Position numbers and translations under genes: made by a program. A stretch of DNA of 64,000 nucleotides, from NCBI GenBank assembly GCA_949130495.1, contig OX422211.1:635409217-635473216 (forward strand), given 5' to 3'. The notes beneath the pieces were generated by a model, which had not been told where the DNA came from, did not search any database, and worked only from the letters and a program-made list of their open reading frames with translations. Position 1 is the stretch's first letter. Each line of letters begins with the position of its first letter. This document shows positions 21,879 through 33,034 of the stretch, piece by piece. Source of the DNA: Sambucus nigra (Eukaryota; Streptophyta; Magnoliopsida; Dipsacales; Adoxaceae).

Positions 21879-22196
21879 CTCCTTTTTTGAGTGCATAGTA
21901 TCAGGCTTTTAAAGTATTTTGAATTTTGATAACCGCTTCGTTTTCGTGCCCCTTTTCTTCTTTTTAGCCGCCGGATACGCAAACGTCCTTCCTTGTAATG
22001 ATTTCTTTCTCTATTCCCTAGGTAAAGTATTTAAGCGCGACAGAAATCCTATCGTCTTTCACTTTTCAAATCTGTGTCTTCGAACTCTTCATTTCTTCTC
22101 TATCTTGTGCGTTCGTTTCTTCCATTGTTCGTTGTCAACTGGTTCACTCTTTTCCTATAAGATTTTCTTCCTTCTCTTTTATTTACTTTGTTCATC

Positions 22197-24380
22197 ATGG
22201 TTTACCTTGTTGAATCGCTTAACAAATTTTGTTCTAAATTTTCAATTCCTTCATGGGTCATATGGAAGAACTTTCTGACTATTTTTCTTTGGCCGAGGGA
22301 CATTGATTCCCAAGTCTCTTTGTGGCCGAATGTGGCTTTTATTTTCCTCCAAATCCTTTATGTTTGGAGTTCTGTCAATATTTTGACGTTGTACCAGCAA
22401 AAATAGCGCCAAATACCTGGAGGATAGTTAATGGAGTTCATAGGTTGAACCAACTTCATGGAACCCGTTTATGGATTCCAGAGATTATGTATTGCTACAG
22501 ATGGGTTGTCAGCGATCGTACTTTTTATTTAAAAACTAGGTTTTTGAATAGGGCGTTAGTTGTCAATCTTCCTGATGCCAACAGGGATTATTTTGAACAT
22601 GGAGTGGTAATGAAAAATTGGCAACACCCTCCATTAAATGGAGATGATGTATACCAAGGTCCTAGATGTCCTCCTTATGGCAATGGGATAGGTTATTTTT
22701 ATTTTTTGAAATCTTGTTTTCTTTGTGTTTGATAAAATGTATCACTGACATTTATTTTTTGATTATTTATAGCTGACATCAAAAAGAAAATCTCCCAAAG
22801 AAACTAATGTTAATTTAAAACATTTGAAACTTATCTGGAGTTTGCACCAATCTATTGCCAAGGAACATATTAGATATGCCTCTTACTTATTGCAGTATAA
22901 GAGCTATACTTTATCTTTCATTGCTTGTCCTCGTCCATTGGCAGTTGATCTTGATCAGGTACCAGCTGATGGAACTGGTGTAGAAGGTTCTTCCTCTGAG
23001 TCAAACATTCCCATCAGTAACCTAATGAAGAGAATAAGAGCTCCTCCCTTCTTTGACAAATCAGACTCTGCCAATGTGGAGGCAAAGAAAAATAAACAGG
23101 ATGTTCCAGAGGAAGGGACAAGAAACATTGATGCACCCCCTCTTGCTGTTGCCAAGAAAGTTGGCGAGAAGCCCCCTGTGGCTCCGAGCAATATTGTTGT
23201 TATTTATCCTCCAAGTGAGGTTTTTGTCATATCTCCAACAAACACAATGTCTTTAGTTGAAAATGACCCTGCTCCTTCGAGGAGGTTAAAGAAAGTTCTT
23301 CTGAGAGACCTGCTGAATTTGTCTCTCAACCTTCAACTATTAAAGGTGATGTTCCAACCTTTGTCCCTCCGAGCTCCGCTGTGAACTTGGTAAAATCTTG
23401 AATTATCCCAGAAGTCCAAGGCATTGAGGATTCACTTTCTCGTGAGAGAATTAATACCTTGGCTGCTCAACACATTGCCTCAGTAAGTCTACTCAACTTA
23501 ACCCATTTTGTTTTGTTATTATTTATATGTTCATGTATTGACTTGAAGTCATTTCTTTTTTCAGCTGGTGACGTGTTTCAATAACCTTTTAAAGAAAGAT
23601 GAAGCAATCAAGGCTTCAAGTTCCTCAGGATGAGTAGAGGAAGACTTTGTTAGTCTGACCCAGTCCTTAAAAGACTCTCGTCAAACGTACGAGGAGGATA
23701 AGGTTGCTTGGGATAAGCAACTCAAGTCCATTTAGATGGATAAAAACAAGGCTGCGAATTCCTCCAAGGACTTGGAGAGAAAGTTGAAAGAATATGAGAA
23801 GAGCAACAAAGATCTCAAACAGAGCAACAAGGATCTTGAGGATAAACTCAAGACTGCTGAAAATGAAGTTGTTGCTCTTCAAAATGTTGAGCGAAAGAAA
23901 AAGGAGGTGGAGGAGAAATTGAAGGCTGCCGAAGAGCTCCTTAGGGAAAGGATTTCCTCGGATAAGGCCAAGAGGAAGAAGGAAGTCAAAAAGTCTTTTA
24001 GTGCTGGTTGGGATAAAGGCTGGAATAAAGGCCTGACCGCCATGTCTTCGTAAATGGAGTATGCCAGCCTTAAGTATTTTAGGGGAGGATGGGTTGCAGC
24101 CCTGCAAGAGCTAAAAATTACTGAGAATTCGGAGTTATTCCAACAACACACTCATGGCCCTCCTCCCTCTCCTGGAGAAGAAGAAGAGGACGGAGCTGCC
24201 TCAGATGAGTCTTCTATGATGAATGGAGATCAGGTTCCTTCTGCTCCAGTTGTTCAAACTTTCTCCGAGCAACTCCAACCCACCAGTACTTCTGTCGAGC
24301 AACTACCTTCATCTTCTGAGCAACCAGTCATTTCCTCCAAACTTTCTGAGGAGGTCATAGGGAAGAAGGAGAAGGTGTAG
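22197..24380 (+). pseudogene. Antisense gene A of element 2 (Transposase_28-like plus coiled coil), spliced
   Basis: Exon 1 (22197 to about 22690) starts MVYLVESLNKFCSKFSIPSW and, after a frameshift near 22330, reads CQYFDVVPAKIAPNTWRIV and NGVHRLNQLHGTRL, clearly homologous to exon 1 of antisense gene A in element 1. Exon 2 starts after a tttatag acceptor at about 22773 and reads HLKLIWSLHQSIAKEHIRY and SYLLQYKSYTLSF, then a proline/acid-rich linker. Exon 3 (from about 23565, acceptor ttcag) encodes a long charged coiled coil (KDLKQSNKDLEDKLKTAE), a GWDKGWNKGL segment and a polar tail ending GKKEKV at 24380. Stops near 23400, 23630, 23733 and 24051. Function unknown. Confidence 0.7.
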
Positions 24381-24544
24381 AGTAGTTTGGGTGTTTATTT
24401 TGTTATTCTTGAATGTAATCTCAGACTTTGTATTTTTCTTATGATGAAATAAAATTCAAACTTTTGGTTGTTCATCTTGACTACTTTCTACTTGCTCTGT
24501 CTGCATTCTTATTGATCTTTTTTATTTCTTCTCTTTGCTAGTTT
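24381..24544 (+). other. Intergenic gap between antisense gene A and ORF B, element 2
   Basis: AT-rich. Contains an AATAAA-type signal (gaaataaaattc at about 24446) shortly after the stop of gene A, suggesting gene A can end its transcript here. Confidence 0.4.
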
Positions 24545-25827
24545 ATGGCCAGGATGGAGCTCTTATCAGCTCATGACATAGAATTGATGAAGAAATACAA
24601 TGACTACTACAAAGCTGGTCATGCGGATCTAAATGAAGCTCAAATCATTGATATCTTTAGTTCAGATACTTCTGAACGAGCAGTTGAAGCTTACCAGTAT
24701 TTCAAGTGTTTGCTTGATCGTGCAGTTGCCAATAATGTGGCCTACTATGAGATGATCGAGGATCTCCAAGGAATTATAGAGGAACTCTAGCAATAGTACA
24801 AAGAGTCCTCCACACTTTTTCACCAAGGGTAAGAGAAGAAATATCAGCATTTAAGTGCTGAAAAAGGATATGATAAATTCATCTCCGCCTATGAGAAGAA
24901 AGAGAGCATTTTAAAGCTTGAGGTTGAAGAGCATAGGCATATCGCCAAGTTGCTGGAGCAAGAGAACATTGCTTTGCAAGAGGAGGTAAAACAACTCAAG
25001 TCTGCTGCGTCTTCCTCGGGAGCCTTGGTCCCTGTCAATGATGAAGGTTTTTCTTTTTTGGAGGTAGAAAATGCCAACTTGCGAGATGAGTTGGAAACTT
25101 TGAAAAGAGTTGGACCCTCCACTTCTACTCGCGGACGAGTAAGATCTTATTCTCGGGGATGAGCAAGGGCTGGTCGGATTTCTATTAATGAAGAAAGAAC
25201 TCAAGCGGCTTTGTAGAATCAGGCATTTCAGTTGGTAGCGAAGAATCAAGACTTAGCAGAGATGTCCAAGAAAATTCTGAACCATAGCGACCAACTTTCT
25301 ACCCAAAGCTCTGCGTTGGAAAATAAAGAACTTCTGGCGAAGAATCTTCATGAGCAACTGGAGAGGTTAACTTTTTAATTCCATAAACAACCCAGAGAGT
25401 TTTGGATGGCTGGTTACAATGAAGCCCTCTACCATCTTGATGATCGAATCCAGTAATCAAATAACAAGGGGTACAAGCAAGGATGGTTGAATGCATTGTG
25501 TGTGCTAAAAGTGGAGCAGGGGCACTACTTATGGGATTACTATGACCCTGGATTGCTTAGTTACCCGTACCTCCTTTTAAGCTCGACATTAGTTGGATTC
25601 CTGCTCAGGCCATTCCTCAGTGCTTGATCTCCAAGTATCTTGGAGACTACAGTCTTCATGCTAACTTTGAGATATCTCGCCCAGAACATTTACTTGATCT
25701 GCCATCTGTAATGAATGTCAGGATGCTTCGAGATATAAATTTTATAAATTCTCCTTATTCCTTAGATGATCCTCCTGCTGGAGTAGAACCTGTTTCAAAG
25801 GCAGAAGGGAAAAAACCAATAGAATAG
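24545..25827 (+). pseudogene. Antisense ORF B of element 2, coiled-coil protein
   Basis: Starts MARMELLSAHDIELMKKY after a tttgctag acceptor-like site, in the same place relative to gene A as ORF B in element 1. The first part is helical (MIEDLQGIIEEL, stop at 24788). It continues in frame-shifted pieces with LLEQENIALQEEVKQLKSA and VENANLRDELETLKRV, and a basic RGRVRSYSRG stretch comparable to the Arg-rich middle in element 1. A later segment has FWMAGYNEALYHLDDR, and the end reads YLGDYSLHANFEIS and a lysine-rich terminus at 25827. Five or more stops or shifts. Confidence 0.55.
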
Positions 25828-26069
25828 GATTTTTGTGTAATGACTTGTAGTTTTCACAGCATATGTAATTCTTCTTAATTTAAATGAAGAAATTTTTAAT
25901 CTTTTGCTATTTTATTTTCTTCTAAGTATTTTGCATAATTTCTTTGTTTGTGAATATATGCATATTTTGATATGCCATTTTATTTTATTTTTTGATTATA
26001 GTGACTTATCACTCTTTGATCCTAAGCAATGAAACGACTTACATCCTATGATCCTGCTTAGTTTAACCA
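25828..26069. other. AT-rich spacer between convergent transcripts, element 2
   Basis: No gene. T-rich sequence after the end of antisense ORF B, leading into the tandem repeat that precedes the integrase end on the other strand. Confidence 0.5.
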
Positions 26070-26372
26070 ACCGGAGTTGATTGCAATTTATTTATCGACC
26101 AACCGGAGTTGGTGAATATTGATTACCGACCAACCGGAGTTGAAGGAGATTAACTTACCGACCAACCGGAGTTGGTGGATATTGATTCCCGACCAACCGG
26201 AGTTGGAGGAGATTAATTTTCCAACCAACCGGAGTTGGTGGATATTGATTCGCGACCAACCGAGTTGGAGGAGATTAATTTGTCGACCAATCAGAGTTGG
26301 TGGATATTGATTCCCGACCAATCGGAGTTGGAGGAGATTAATTTTCTGACCAACCGGAGTTGGTGGATATTT
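26070..26372. repeat. Tandem repeat of about 31 bp in element 2 downstream region
   Basis: About nine copies of 'gaccaaccggagttgg', alternating between the continuations 'tggatattgattcc' and 'aggagattaatttt', so the real repeat is a 62-bp dimer. It lies between integrase and antisense ORF B. Comparable hypervariable repeats in Tat downstream regions have been proposed as a source of satellite DNA. Confidence 0.93.
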
Positions 26373-26498
26373 GTTCTGAACTTGATGTGTAGTGTGTAGC
26401 ACTAATACTCCAAAAAAATTCAGCAAAAAGAGAGAACTAGGTAAAAAATTCAACACTTTATTCATACTAAAAAAACTGCATTTACATAGGAATCCCAA

Positions 26499-27600
26499 CT
26501 ACTGATAATACTTGCGTAGATGTTCTGCATTCCATGCATTCTTAAATTCTTCTCTCTCCAAGGTTTCAATCTTGTATATCCCTGGTTGAACAACTTCTGT
26601 TACTCTGTAGGGTCCATGCCAGTTAGCTTCCAGTTTATTGTTCTTTTGAATTACTTTCTTCAGCACATAGTCTCCTTCCTTTAAATCACACTTCTTTACC
26701 CTCTTGTTGTAAAACAGAGTTGTTCGTTGTTGGTATGCAGCATTCCTGATTGCTACTTTTTCTCTAACTTCTTCGAGCATATCTAGATCTAATCGCCTCA
26801 TCAAGTCACTGATAGGAGAATTGAAATTCAGCACTCTGTGTGTGGGTAGGCCCAATTCAGCAGGTATAACAACTTCACTTCCAAATGTCATCATGTATGG
26901 AGATTTTCCTGTTGCTTCTCGCGGTGTAGCACGATAAGCCCACAACACATAATGTAGCTCATTAATCTAATTTTCCTTTGCATCATCCAGTCATTTTTTC
27001 AAACCATTCAGCAGCGTTCTATTCATCACCTCAGTTTTTCCATTGCTCTGTGGATGGCCTCGTGCATAGTGGGTCTTCAATATATTTGACTGATGACAAT
27101 ATGCAGCAAACTCCTCATTGTTAAACTGAGTTCCATGATCTGTGATGAATGCATGGGGAAGACCATATCTACAAATGATATTCTTCCAAATAAATATACA
27201 CCTTGTCATATGTCATATCAATAAGAGGCTCAGCTTCCACCCATTTAGTAAAGTAATCCACAGCGACCATGAGATATTTAAATCTTCCCCTGGTCGTTGG
27301 AAGTGGCCCGACCAAGTCTATTACCTACATAGCAAATGGCCAAGGGGACGTGATGGGTGTTAATAATGCTTGGGGAGTTCTTCGGATAGAAGAGAAGCGT
27401 TGGAATTTATCGCACTTCTTTGCGTAAGATGTACAATCAGCTCTCATCGTTGGCCAATAATACCCCTATGTTGTTATTCTTTGCAAAAGCGTCCGTTCTG
27501 CCACATGGGCTCCATAAGATCCTTCATGGACTTCTTCGATCAAAATTTTCACCTCGGAGGGGTGGACACATCTTTGTAACCCCACTATAATTCCTCATCT
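26499..27600 (-). pseudogene. Element 2 integrase
   Basis: On the minus strand, the zinc domain (about 27590-27420) reads VHEGSYGAH ... KCDKFQ, so the last Cys of the H-H-C-C set is Phe. The core has the catalytic residues in YVIDLVGPLP, FITDHGTQF and NGKTEVMN, followed by VLWAYRATPREATGKSPY. The C-terminal domain has LKEGDYVLKKV and NWHGPYRV and ends WNAEHLRKYYQ at 26499. Stops near 27486, 26989 and 26950 and a frame change relative to RNase H. Confidence 0.9.
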
Positions 27601-28284
27601 ATATAAAATTCCATTGGTCAATGCATAACGAGCAGCTTTAAACTTCAATTTCTTGGCTGCGAATTTATCAGTCGATAGAGCCCCCTCTTCAATGTAGGCC
27701 CTGATGGGGTCCATCCAAGATGGTCCTAAATCAAGGGCAATAAAATTCGTCATTAGATCCTCATTTATGCTCCGATCAGCTAGGATTTCTATTGGGATTG
27801 TTCTTCTTAGCTCGGTGCGTGTGGCTAATGCCAACCGAGCTAGTGCATCTGCTCTGGCGTTCTTCGATCTCGGTATTCTAATCAATTATACGACATTAAA
27901 ACTCGATACAACCTCCATTTCCTTCGCCTGATACTTGATCATTAATTCTCCTTTTGTTGCATATACCCCCAGCATTTGATTTACGATCAACTGCGAGTTA
28001 CTGAATACAATGACCTGCTCTACCTTCATAGTTTTTGCCAAACTAAGACCTACAATCATAGCTTCATATTCAGCTTCATTATTAGAAGCCTTAAATTAAA
28101 AGCACAGAGCATACTCCACATCGATCTCATCCGGGCTGTTTAAAATAATCCCTGCCCCACAGCCTGTAGTGCAAGATGAGCCATCCACATATAGATTCCA
28201 TATAGGTACCTCATCATCAAATTTTTGATCGGATAAAGTTCCTCGGTGAAATATTTGTTGCTTCTTTATGTCCTCCTCTATCAC
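27595..28284 (-). pseudogene. Element 2 second (archaeal-type) RNase H and linker
   Basis: Reads WNLYVDGSSCTTGCGAGIIL, then, past a stop at about 28096, FKASNNEAEYEAMIVGL and QVIVFSNSQLIVNQML (the third catalytic Asp appears as Asn in FSNSQL). After another stop at about 27886 a linker follows, RSKNARADALARLALAT, with GPSWMDPIRAYIEEG leading to integrase. One continuous frame apart from the stops. Confidence 0.87.
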
Positions 28285-28332
28285 TTCTTGCTGCTCGTCG
28301 ACTATCTTTTCTTGCTCGCCAACCGACTTAAG

Positions 28333-28674
28333 TTAATTGGGGTTTAAATTTGATGATCTTGTAACATCCACAGGCTGGTCGGTATTCAATTTCTGCTCTT
28401 CGGAGGTGTCAGGATAGGTGAACTCTGCGATAAAATCTTCCACTGCCTGCCCTTTAAGAGACGATCTAGGCTCATAAACTATGTCATATTCACCAAGTTC
28501 TACTGCCCAGTACATCATTCTTCCTGAGTTTTCTAGTTTATGAAGAGCTTGCCTTAATGGTATATCAGTATACACGACTATGTTATGAGCTTGGAAGTAT
28601 GGCCCCATCCTTCTACTTGCTTTGATCAATGTTAGCGCTAACTTTTTCAGCCTTGGATGTCTGATCTCTGCTCC
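28333..28674 (-). pseudogene. Element 2 retroviral-type RNase H
   Basis: Follows RT in the same frame after a stop at 28675. Contains KKLALTLIKASRRMGPYFQ, VVYTDIPLRQALHKLENSG and EYDIVYEPRSSLKGQAVEDF. The connector between the two RNase H domains is an acidic EFTYPDTSEEQK segment. Confidence 0.87.
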
Positions 28675-29724
28675 TCAGAAGGCCTTGCTAGTGTAATAGA
28701 TTGGTTTTTGTACTCCATCCTCCATTCTTATCAACGCTGAGCTTACTGCATTTTCTGAAACTGCCAGATACAAGTATAGTCTTTCTCCCATTACTGGTCT
28801 GCATAACAATGGAGGTGCTCCCAGGTATTTCTTTAATTCTTGAAAGGCCTTCTCGCATTCATCATTCCATTCAAACGTTTTTTGGAGTGTTTTGAAGAAT
28901 GAGAGACATCTATCAGTTGCTCGTGACATAAACCTATTAAGTGCCGCAACTCTCCCTGTGAGACTTTGCACTTCCTTTTTCGTCGTTGGAGATCGTAGCC
29001 CCAATAGATCCTTGATCTTTTTAGGGTTCACTTCAATACCTCGTTGGTTAATAATATACCCAAGAAACATGCCTTCTCGTACTCCGAATATGAATTTGGT
29101 AGGATTCAGCTTCATTTGATATTTCTCTAGCTGATCAAAGGTCTGACCTAAGTCAACTAGATGATTAGCAACTTTCTTGCTCTTAGTAAGCAAGTCATCA
29201 ACATAAACCTCCATGTTATGACTGATTTTCTCTGCGAACACCTTAGTCATCAACCGCTGATATGTTGCACCTGCATTTTTAAGTCCAAAAGGCATAACAT
29301 TATAACAATAAGTTCCCCTTGGGGTGATAAAAGAGGTACTCTCCCTATCTTCAGGTTTCATTTTAATCTGGTTATAACCAGAATAAGCATCCATGAAACT
29401 TAATAGTTCGTGCCCCGAGGTAGCATCCACCAGTTGATCAATTCGGGGCAAAGGAAAATAATCCTTTGGGCATGCCTTATTAAGGTCGGTGAAGTCTACA
29501 CACATCCTCCACTTGTTATTTTTCTTCTTTACCATCACCACATTTTCTATCCAGTCAGGATATTTGACATCCTCAATGAAAGAGGCTTTTTGTACCTTCT
29601 CTACTTCTTCCTGTATGGCTTGATTCTTCTTAGGACTGAACATTCTTCTTCGCTGCTTCACTAGCTTAGTTTCCTTGTTCACATTAAGCTCGTGACACAA
29701 GAAATTAGAATCTATTCCTGGCAT
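28675..29724 (-). CDS. Element 2 reverse transcriptase, intact 349-residue frame
   Basis: The best preserved enzyme in the window, with no stop from MPGIDSNFLCHELNVN to IYYTSKAF. Motifs in order: KWRMCVDFTDLNKACPKD, LLSFMDAYSGYNQIKM, VMPFGLKNAGATYQRLM, the catalytic MEVYVDDLLTKSK, and FGVREGMFLGYIINQRG. The first strands of RNase H follow (LYLYLAVSENAVSSALI). All three catalytic Asp are present. The true protein would be part of a longer polyprotein. Confidence 0.93.
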   Translation of the reverse strand: MPGIDSNFLCHELNVNKETKLVKQRRRMFSPKKNQAIQEEVEKVQKASFIEDVKYPDWIENVVMVKKKNNKWRMCVDFTDLNKACPKDYFPLPRIDQLVDATSGHELLSFMDAYSGYNQIKMKPEDRESTSFITPRGTYCYNVMPFGLKNAGATYQRLMTKVFAEKISHNMEVYVDDLLTKSKKVANHLVDLGQTFDQLEKYQMKLNPTKFIFGVREGMFLGYIINQRGIEVNPKKIKDLLGLRSPTTKKEVQSLTGRVAALNRFMSRATDRCLSFFKTLQKTFEWNDECEKAFQELKKYLGAPPLLCRPVMGERLYLYLAVSENAVSSALIRMEDGVQKPIYYTSKAF

Positions 29725-29875
29725 GTCTTCATGACTCCATGCAAAAAGTCTTCTTTCTGCATCTTAGAAATGCTACCAGTTCTTATTTTATTGATACATC
29801 CAATGATGCACCAATTTGAGTTGTTCGTTCTGGATGCTCGTCGTCCAGAATGACATTCTTGGTAAGTTCCATGAC

Positions 29876-30590
29876 CTATCCCTTTACGAGTTGAGACTCG
29901 TCTCTAGGGTCTAATGTTTCAATCTTTTCATCTCCTATTTCATCCACTTGATAGGTGATAGTCTTTTGCCTAGATTCTTCACGCTCTTCCTGCTCAGCAG
30001 ATGAATAGTAGCATTCCCGAGCTACTTTCTGGTCGCCTTTCACAACTCCCACCCCAAAATTGGTTGGGAATTTTAAACATTGATGCACAGTAGATGGTAC
30101 TGCATCGAACTTCTTTAGGCCTACTCTTCCCATGATGATGTTATAAGCTGATTGGACGTTTTTATCCATGACAAAAAAGCGTACTCTTTCTGTTCGACAG
30201 GCAGGCCAGGTACCGATAAGCATATCTAACTTGATCGTCCCAAGTGGAAAAACCTTCTTGCCAGTAAAACCAAGGAGGGGTCTATGATATGGATTTAATT
30301 GGGCTAACTTCAAATTCAAACTGTCAAAGCATGGATAGAACATGATATCTGCCGAGCTACCATTATCCACCAGTACTCATGAAATCACCACTTCCTTCAT
30401 TCTCATCTTGATTACCAATGGGTCATCATGAGGATATAGTACACCTGCCAGGTCGTTCTTAGAGAAACCGATAACCAGTTTGTCCTTGTTCACCTTCCTC
30501 GGGCAACCATCTTCAGCTAGATTTATTCGCTGAATGTACGAACAAGCTTGAGCTTCATTGAGGTAACATTTTATCTCTGCAGTCATATCT
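29876..30590 (-). pseudogene. Element 2 protease region
   Basis: Reads DDPLVIKMRMKEVVIS, a stop at about 30375, then VLVDNGSSADIMFYPCF with the catalytic D-N-G-S-S intact. The flap-like PYHRPLLGFTGKKVFPLG and the C-terminal NIIMGRVGLKKFDAV follow. In the same frame as gag. The tail carries an acidic QEEREESRQ segment before RT. Confidence 0.88.
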
Positions 30591-32437
30591 CCACCTCTTG
30601 CATCTCCACCTGTAATAACATTACATTCAAATGATCCAAAATGGATTGAAAATACCTCGCGTTCTGGTTATTTTGGTCTTTTGGGGAGATCGGGGTCGTC
30701 CTATTCATCATTCGGGTCTTCTTCATGACTTATCTTCTTATCTTCTTTTACTCGACGAGGAGATCTAGACCTCTGCCTTGCTCGATCGTTGCTCTTTCCA
30801 CCATTTCGGCGACCCACATACTTGGTCAATTTTCCCCTCCTGATGAGCTCTTCAATTTCATTCTGGAGAGCTATGCAGTTTTTGGTCGTGTGACCATGGT
30901 CCTTATGGAACTCGTAATATTTGGACTTATTCCTCTTGTCAGGATCTGCCTTCATTTTTTTAGGCCAGTTTTGCTCCTCGTTGTTCCTGATCTCTTCCAG
31001 AATGTGGTTTATATTTACCTTCAAAGGAGTATAGTTTCCAAATTTCTTCAACTGTTCCAATGCTTGCTTTGCTTTTAATTTCCTCTTTCCACTATTATTC
31101 TTCTGCTCTTTCTTCTCAACCTTATCCGCCTCAACTTTGGTCTCCTTAGTGTCCATGTTCTTCTTCGCACCCATACCTTCCTCGGCGTTCATAATCTTAG
31201 TTGCCTTTTCCATTAGTTCTGCCATGGTTCTAGGAATGTCTTTGGCTAGAGTGTAGTATAATTTATCTGGCAACAGTCCACTCATAAGAGCAGTAATTGA
31301 TGTCTTCTCCTCGTAATCAGTTACTTCGAGCTTCTCATTATTGAAACGAGTAATATAATCCATGGTGCTCTCACCCGCCTTCTGTCTTACACTTAACAAG
31401 TGTGCTACTCGTTTAACTAGTTTTGCTCTAAAACATAAGTTCCCAATAAAGAGCTCGACCAGTTGAAAGAAAGTCTCCATCTTCCCCCGAGGAAGATTGT
31501 TATACCATATTTGAGCAGATCCGGTAAGAGTTCCTGAAAATGCCTTGCATCTCATCTCATCTGGAACTGCATAGATATTAGCAGCAACTTGGTATTGTTC
31601 TATATGAAGGACAGGGTCAGTTTTCCCATCATATTTAGGTGTCACCATAGGAGCTTTGAATTTTGATGGTGTAGGAAAATCCAAAATTTCTTGAACAAAT
31701 GGTGTCCCTTGGACAAAAGTTATTTGTAGAGAATTCTTGGCCTTAGCCATTTCCCCTAATCTGTCTTCCAACCTCTGAATAGAGCCCTTTCATGAGTCAT
31801 TTCCTTCCTCGGGCCTATTTTTTCGAGCAATTGATCGCGTTGAATTTACCTCTTGGGATCTTTCAATACGAGCACTTAGTCGTGATTGGGCAGAGCCTTC
31901 CCTTAGATCGGATGGTCATTGAGAGTTTCTTGACAAAATCCTAGGAGGACTTCTATTACTCCTAGGGACCAAACGATCAAAAGGAGAGACTCTACTCAAC
32001 CTTTCAAGAGCACTGGTCCTTTCTTGAGATAAAGTGACATTTTGTTGAGTGTTTGTAGATCGTACTGAGGAAGTTCGACCAGGTTGATAAGAAGGATCGT
32101 TAGATCTCTCGTTACGATATGATTCGGTGCATCTGGATCGAGATTCCTCTAGGAATAACATTTACCTAGTTTGTGAAGAGGGTAAACGAGTATTTCTCTG
32201 AACACTTCTTTGTCCTGACTGGGCTGGTACTCCACCCTGGACAGTTTTTATGAGTTGTCGCATGGTTTCTTGCATGGTCGTCTGGCCCTGGGCCAAATTA
32301 GCCATTATACCAGCCAGATCTTGGACATTTTGGGGAGTAGATGGATTTTGAAGGATTTCAGCGTTTCGATTACTGGACTCAGGATTATCAGCCATTGGTG
32401 ATGAATTGTTTTGGTGAAAAACGATAATTATAGTCAT
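30591..32437 (-). pseudogene. Element 2 gag
   Basis: Starts near 32395 (MADNPESSNRNAEILQNP), right after the primer site, and runs in one frame to protease with stops near 32159, 31914, 31790 and 30699. The core at 31680-31150 has TPKYDGKTDPVLHIEQYQV, WYNNLPRGKMETFFQLVE and LLPDKLYYTLAKDIPRTM. A lysine-rich stretch leads to a knuckle, KYYEFHKDHGHTTKNC, where the first Cys is Tyr. An RSRSPRRVKED tail follows. Confidence 0.88.
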
Positions 32438-32438
32438 T

Positions 32439-32456
32439 TACCACAGACGGCGCCAA
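32439..32456 (-). promoter_or_regulatory. Element 2 primer-binding site
   Basis: Minus-strand TTGGCGCCGTCTGTGGTA two bases after the 5' LTR, same motif as in element 1. Confidence 0.78.
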
Positions 32457-32458
32457 TC

Positions 32459-33034
32459 TGTTAATGTAAAAAATTAGGTTATCTCTAATTAATCAATCAT
32501 AGATAAAATAAATGAGATAAAAGATTTTTAAAGTGGTTTAGCCTTGAAATAATGGCCTACGTCCACTGCTTTTGTTATTGCTGACTATTAGCTTGGAATT
32601 CTCGATAATCAGTTTACCAAGAAATTCTGAGTCCCCCTTTGATGAGGAGGTTACAATGTATTTATAGCCTTGAGGCTGTACAAATGAAAGGACAATGCGC
32701 TGTTATCTAGTAGACACGTACATCTGTATGATAATAATGAGCATTTAATGCGATGTCGTCTCCTTAATTATCCTGATTTGAGTGCTCTGTACGCTATGTA
32801 GCTCGGACCCCCTAAGCTGCTCAAACCGCCTAAGTAGCTTGGCATGCATGAGTTGCTCGGGGGACTTTAGCTGGTTGATACGCTTGAGCTGTTCGCAATG
32901 TATGAGTTGCTCGTGGATCTTGAGTAGCTCGGTGGCAATAAGTTGATCGACAAAAGTATTTGTAATTACCACGTTAGAAGACACGTGTCTTCAAGTGATG
33001 GGTCCACGTCAGCAGATTAAATTTGGTATCACCA
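32459..33034 (-). repeat. Element 2 5' LTR
   Basis: Plus-sense TGTTAATG ... GGTATCACCA, followed by the target duplication GTTGT at 33035-33039. In element sense it begins TGGTGATACC, like the start used by element 4. Confidence 0.93.

Larger units (their letters stand above)
21197..33034 (-). mobile_element. Element 2: complete Ty3/gypsy Tat-lineage retrotransposon
   Basis: 11.8 kb on the minus strand with 576-bp LTRs, a perfect 5-bp target duplication, primer site, gag, protease, RT, RNase H, second RNase H and integrase. A 4.7-kb downstream region bears plus-strand (antisense) genes and a tandem repeat. LTRs differ at about 45 sites by hand count. It has fewer lesions in RT than the other elements but several stops and frame changes elsewhere. 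Same layout as element 1, but the sequences are clearly diverged, so it is a different family. Confidence 0.95.

Noticed and set aside
26070..26372. Regular repeats that could look like a CRISPR array
   Set aside because: The repeat units are contiguous variants of one dimer, with no unique spacers, and lie inside a plant retrotransposon.
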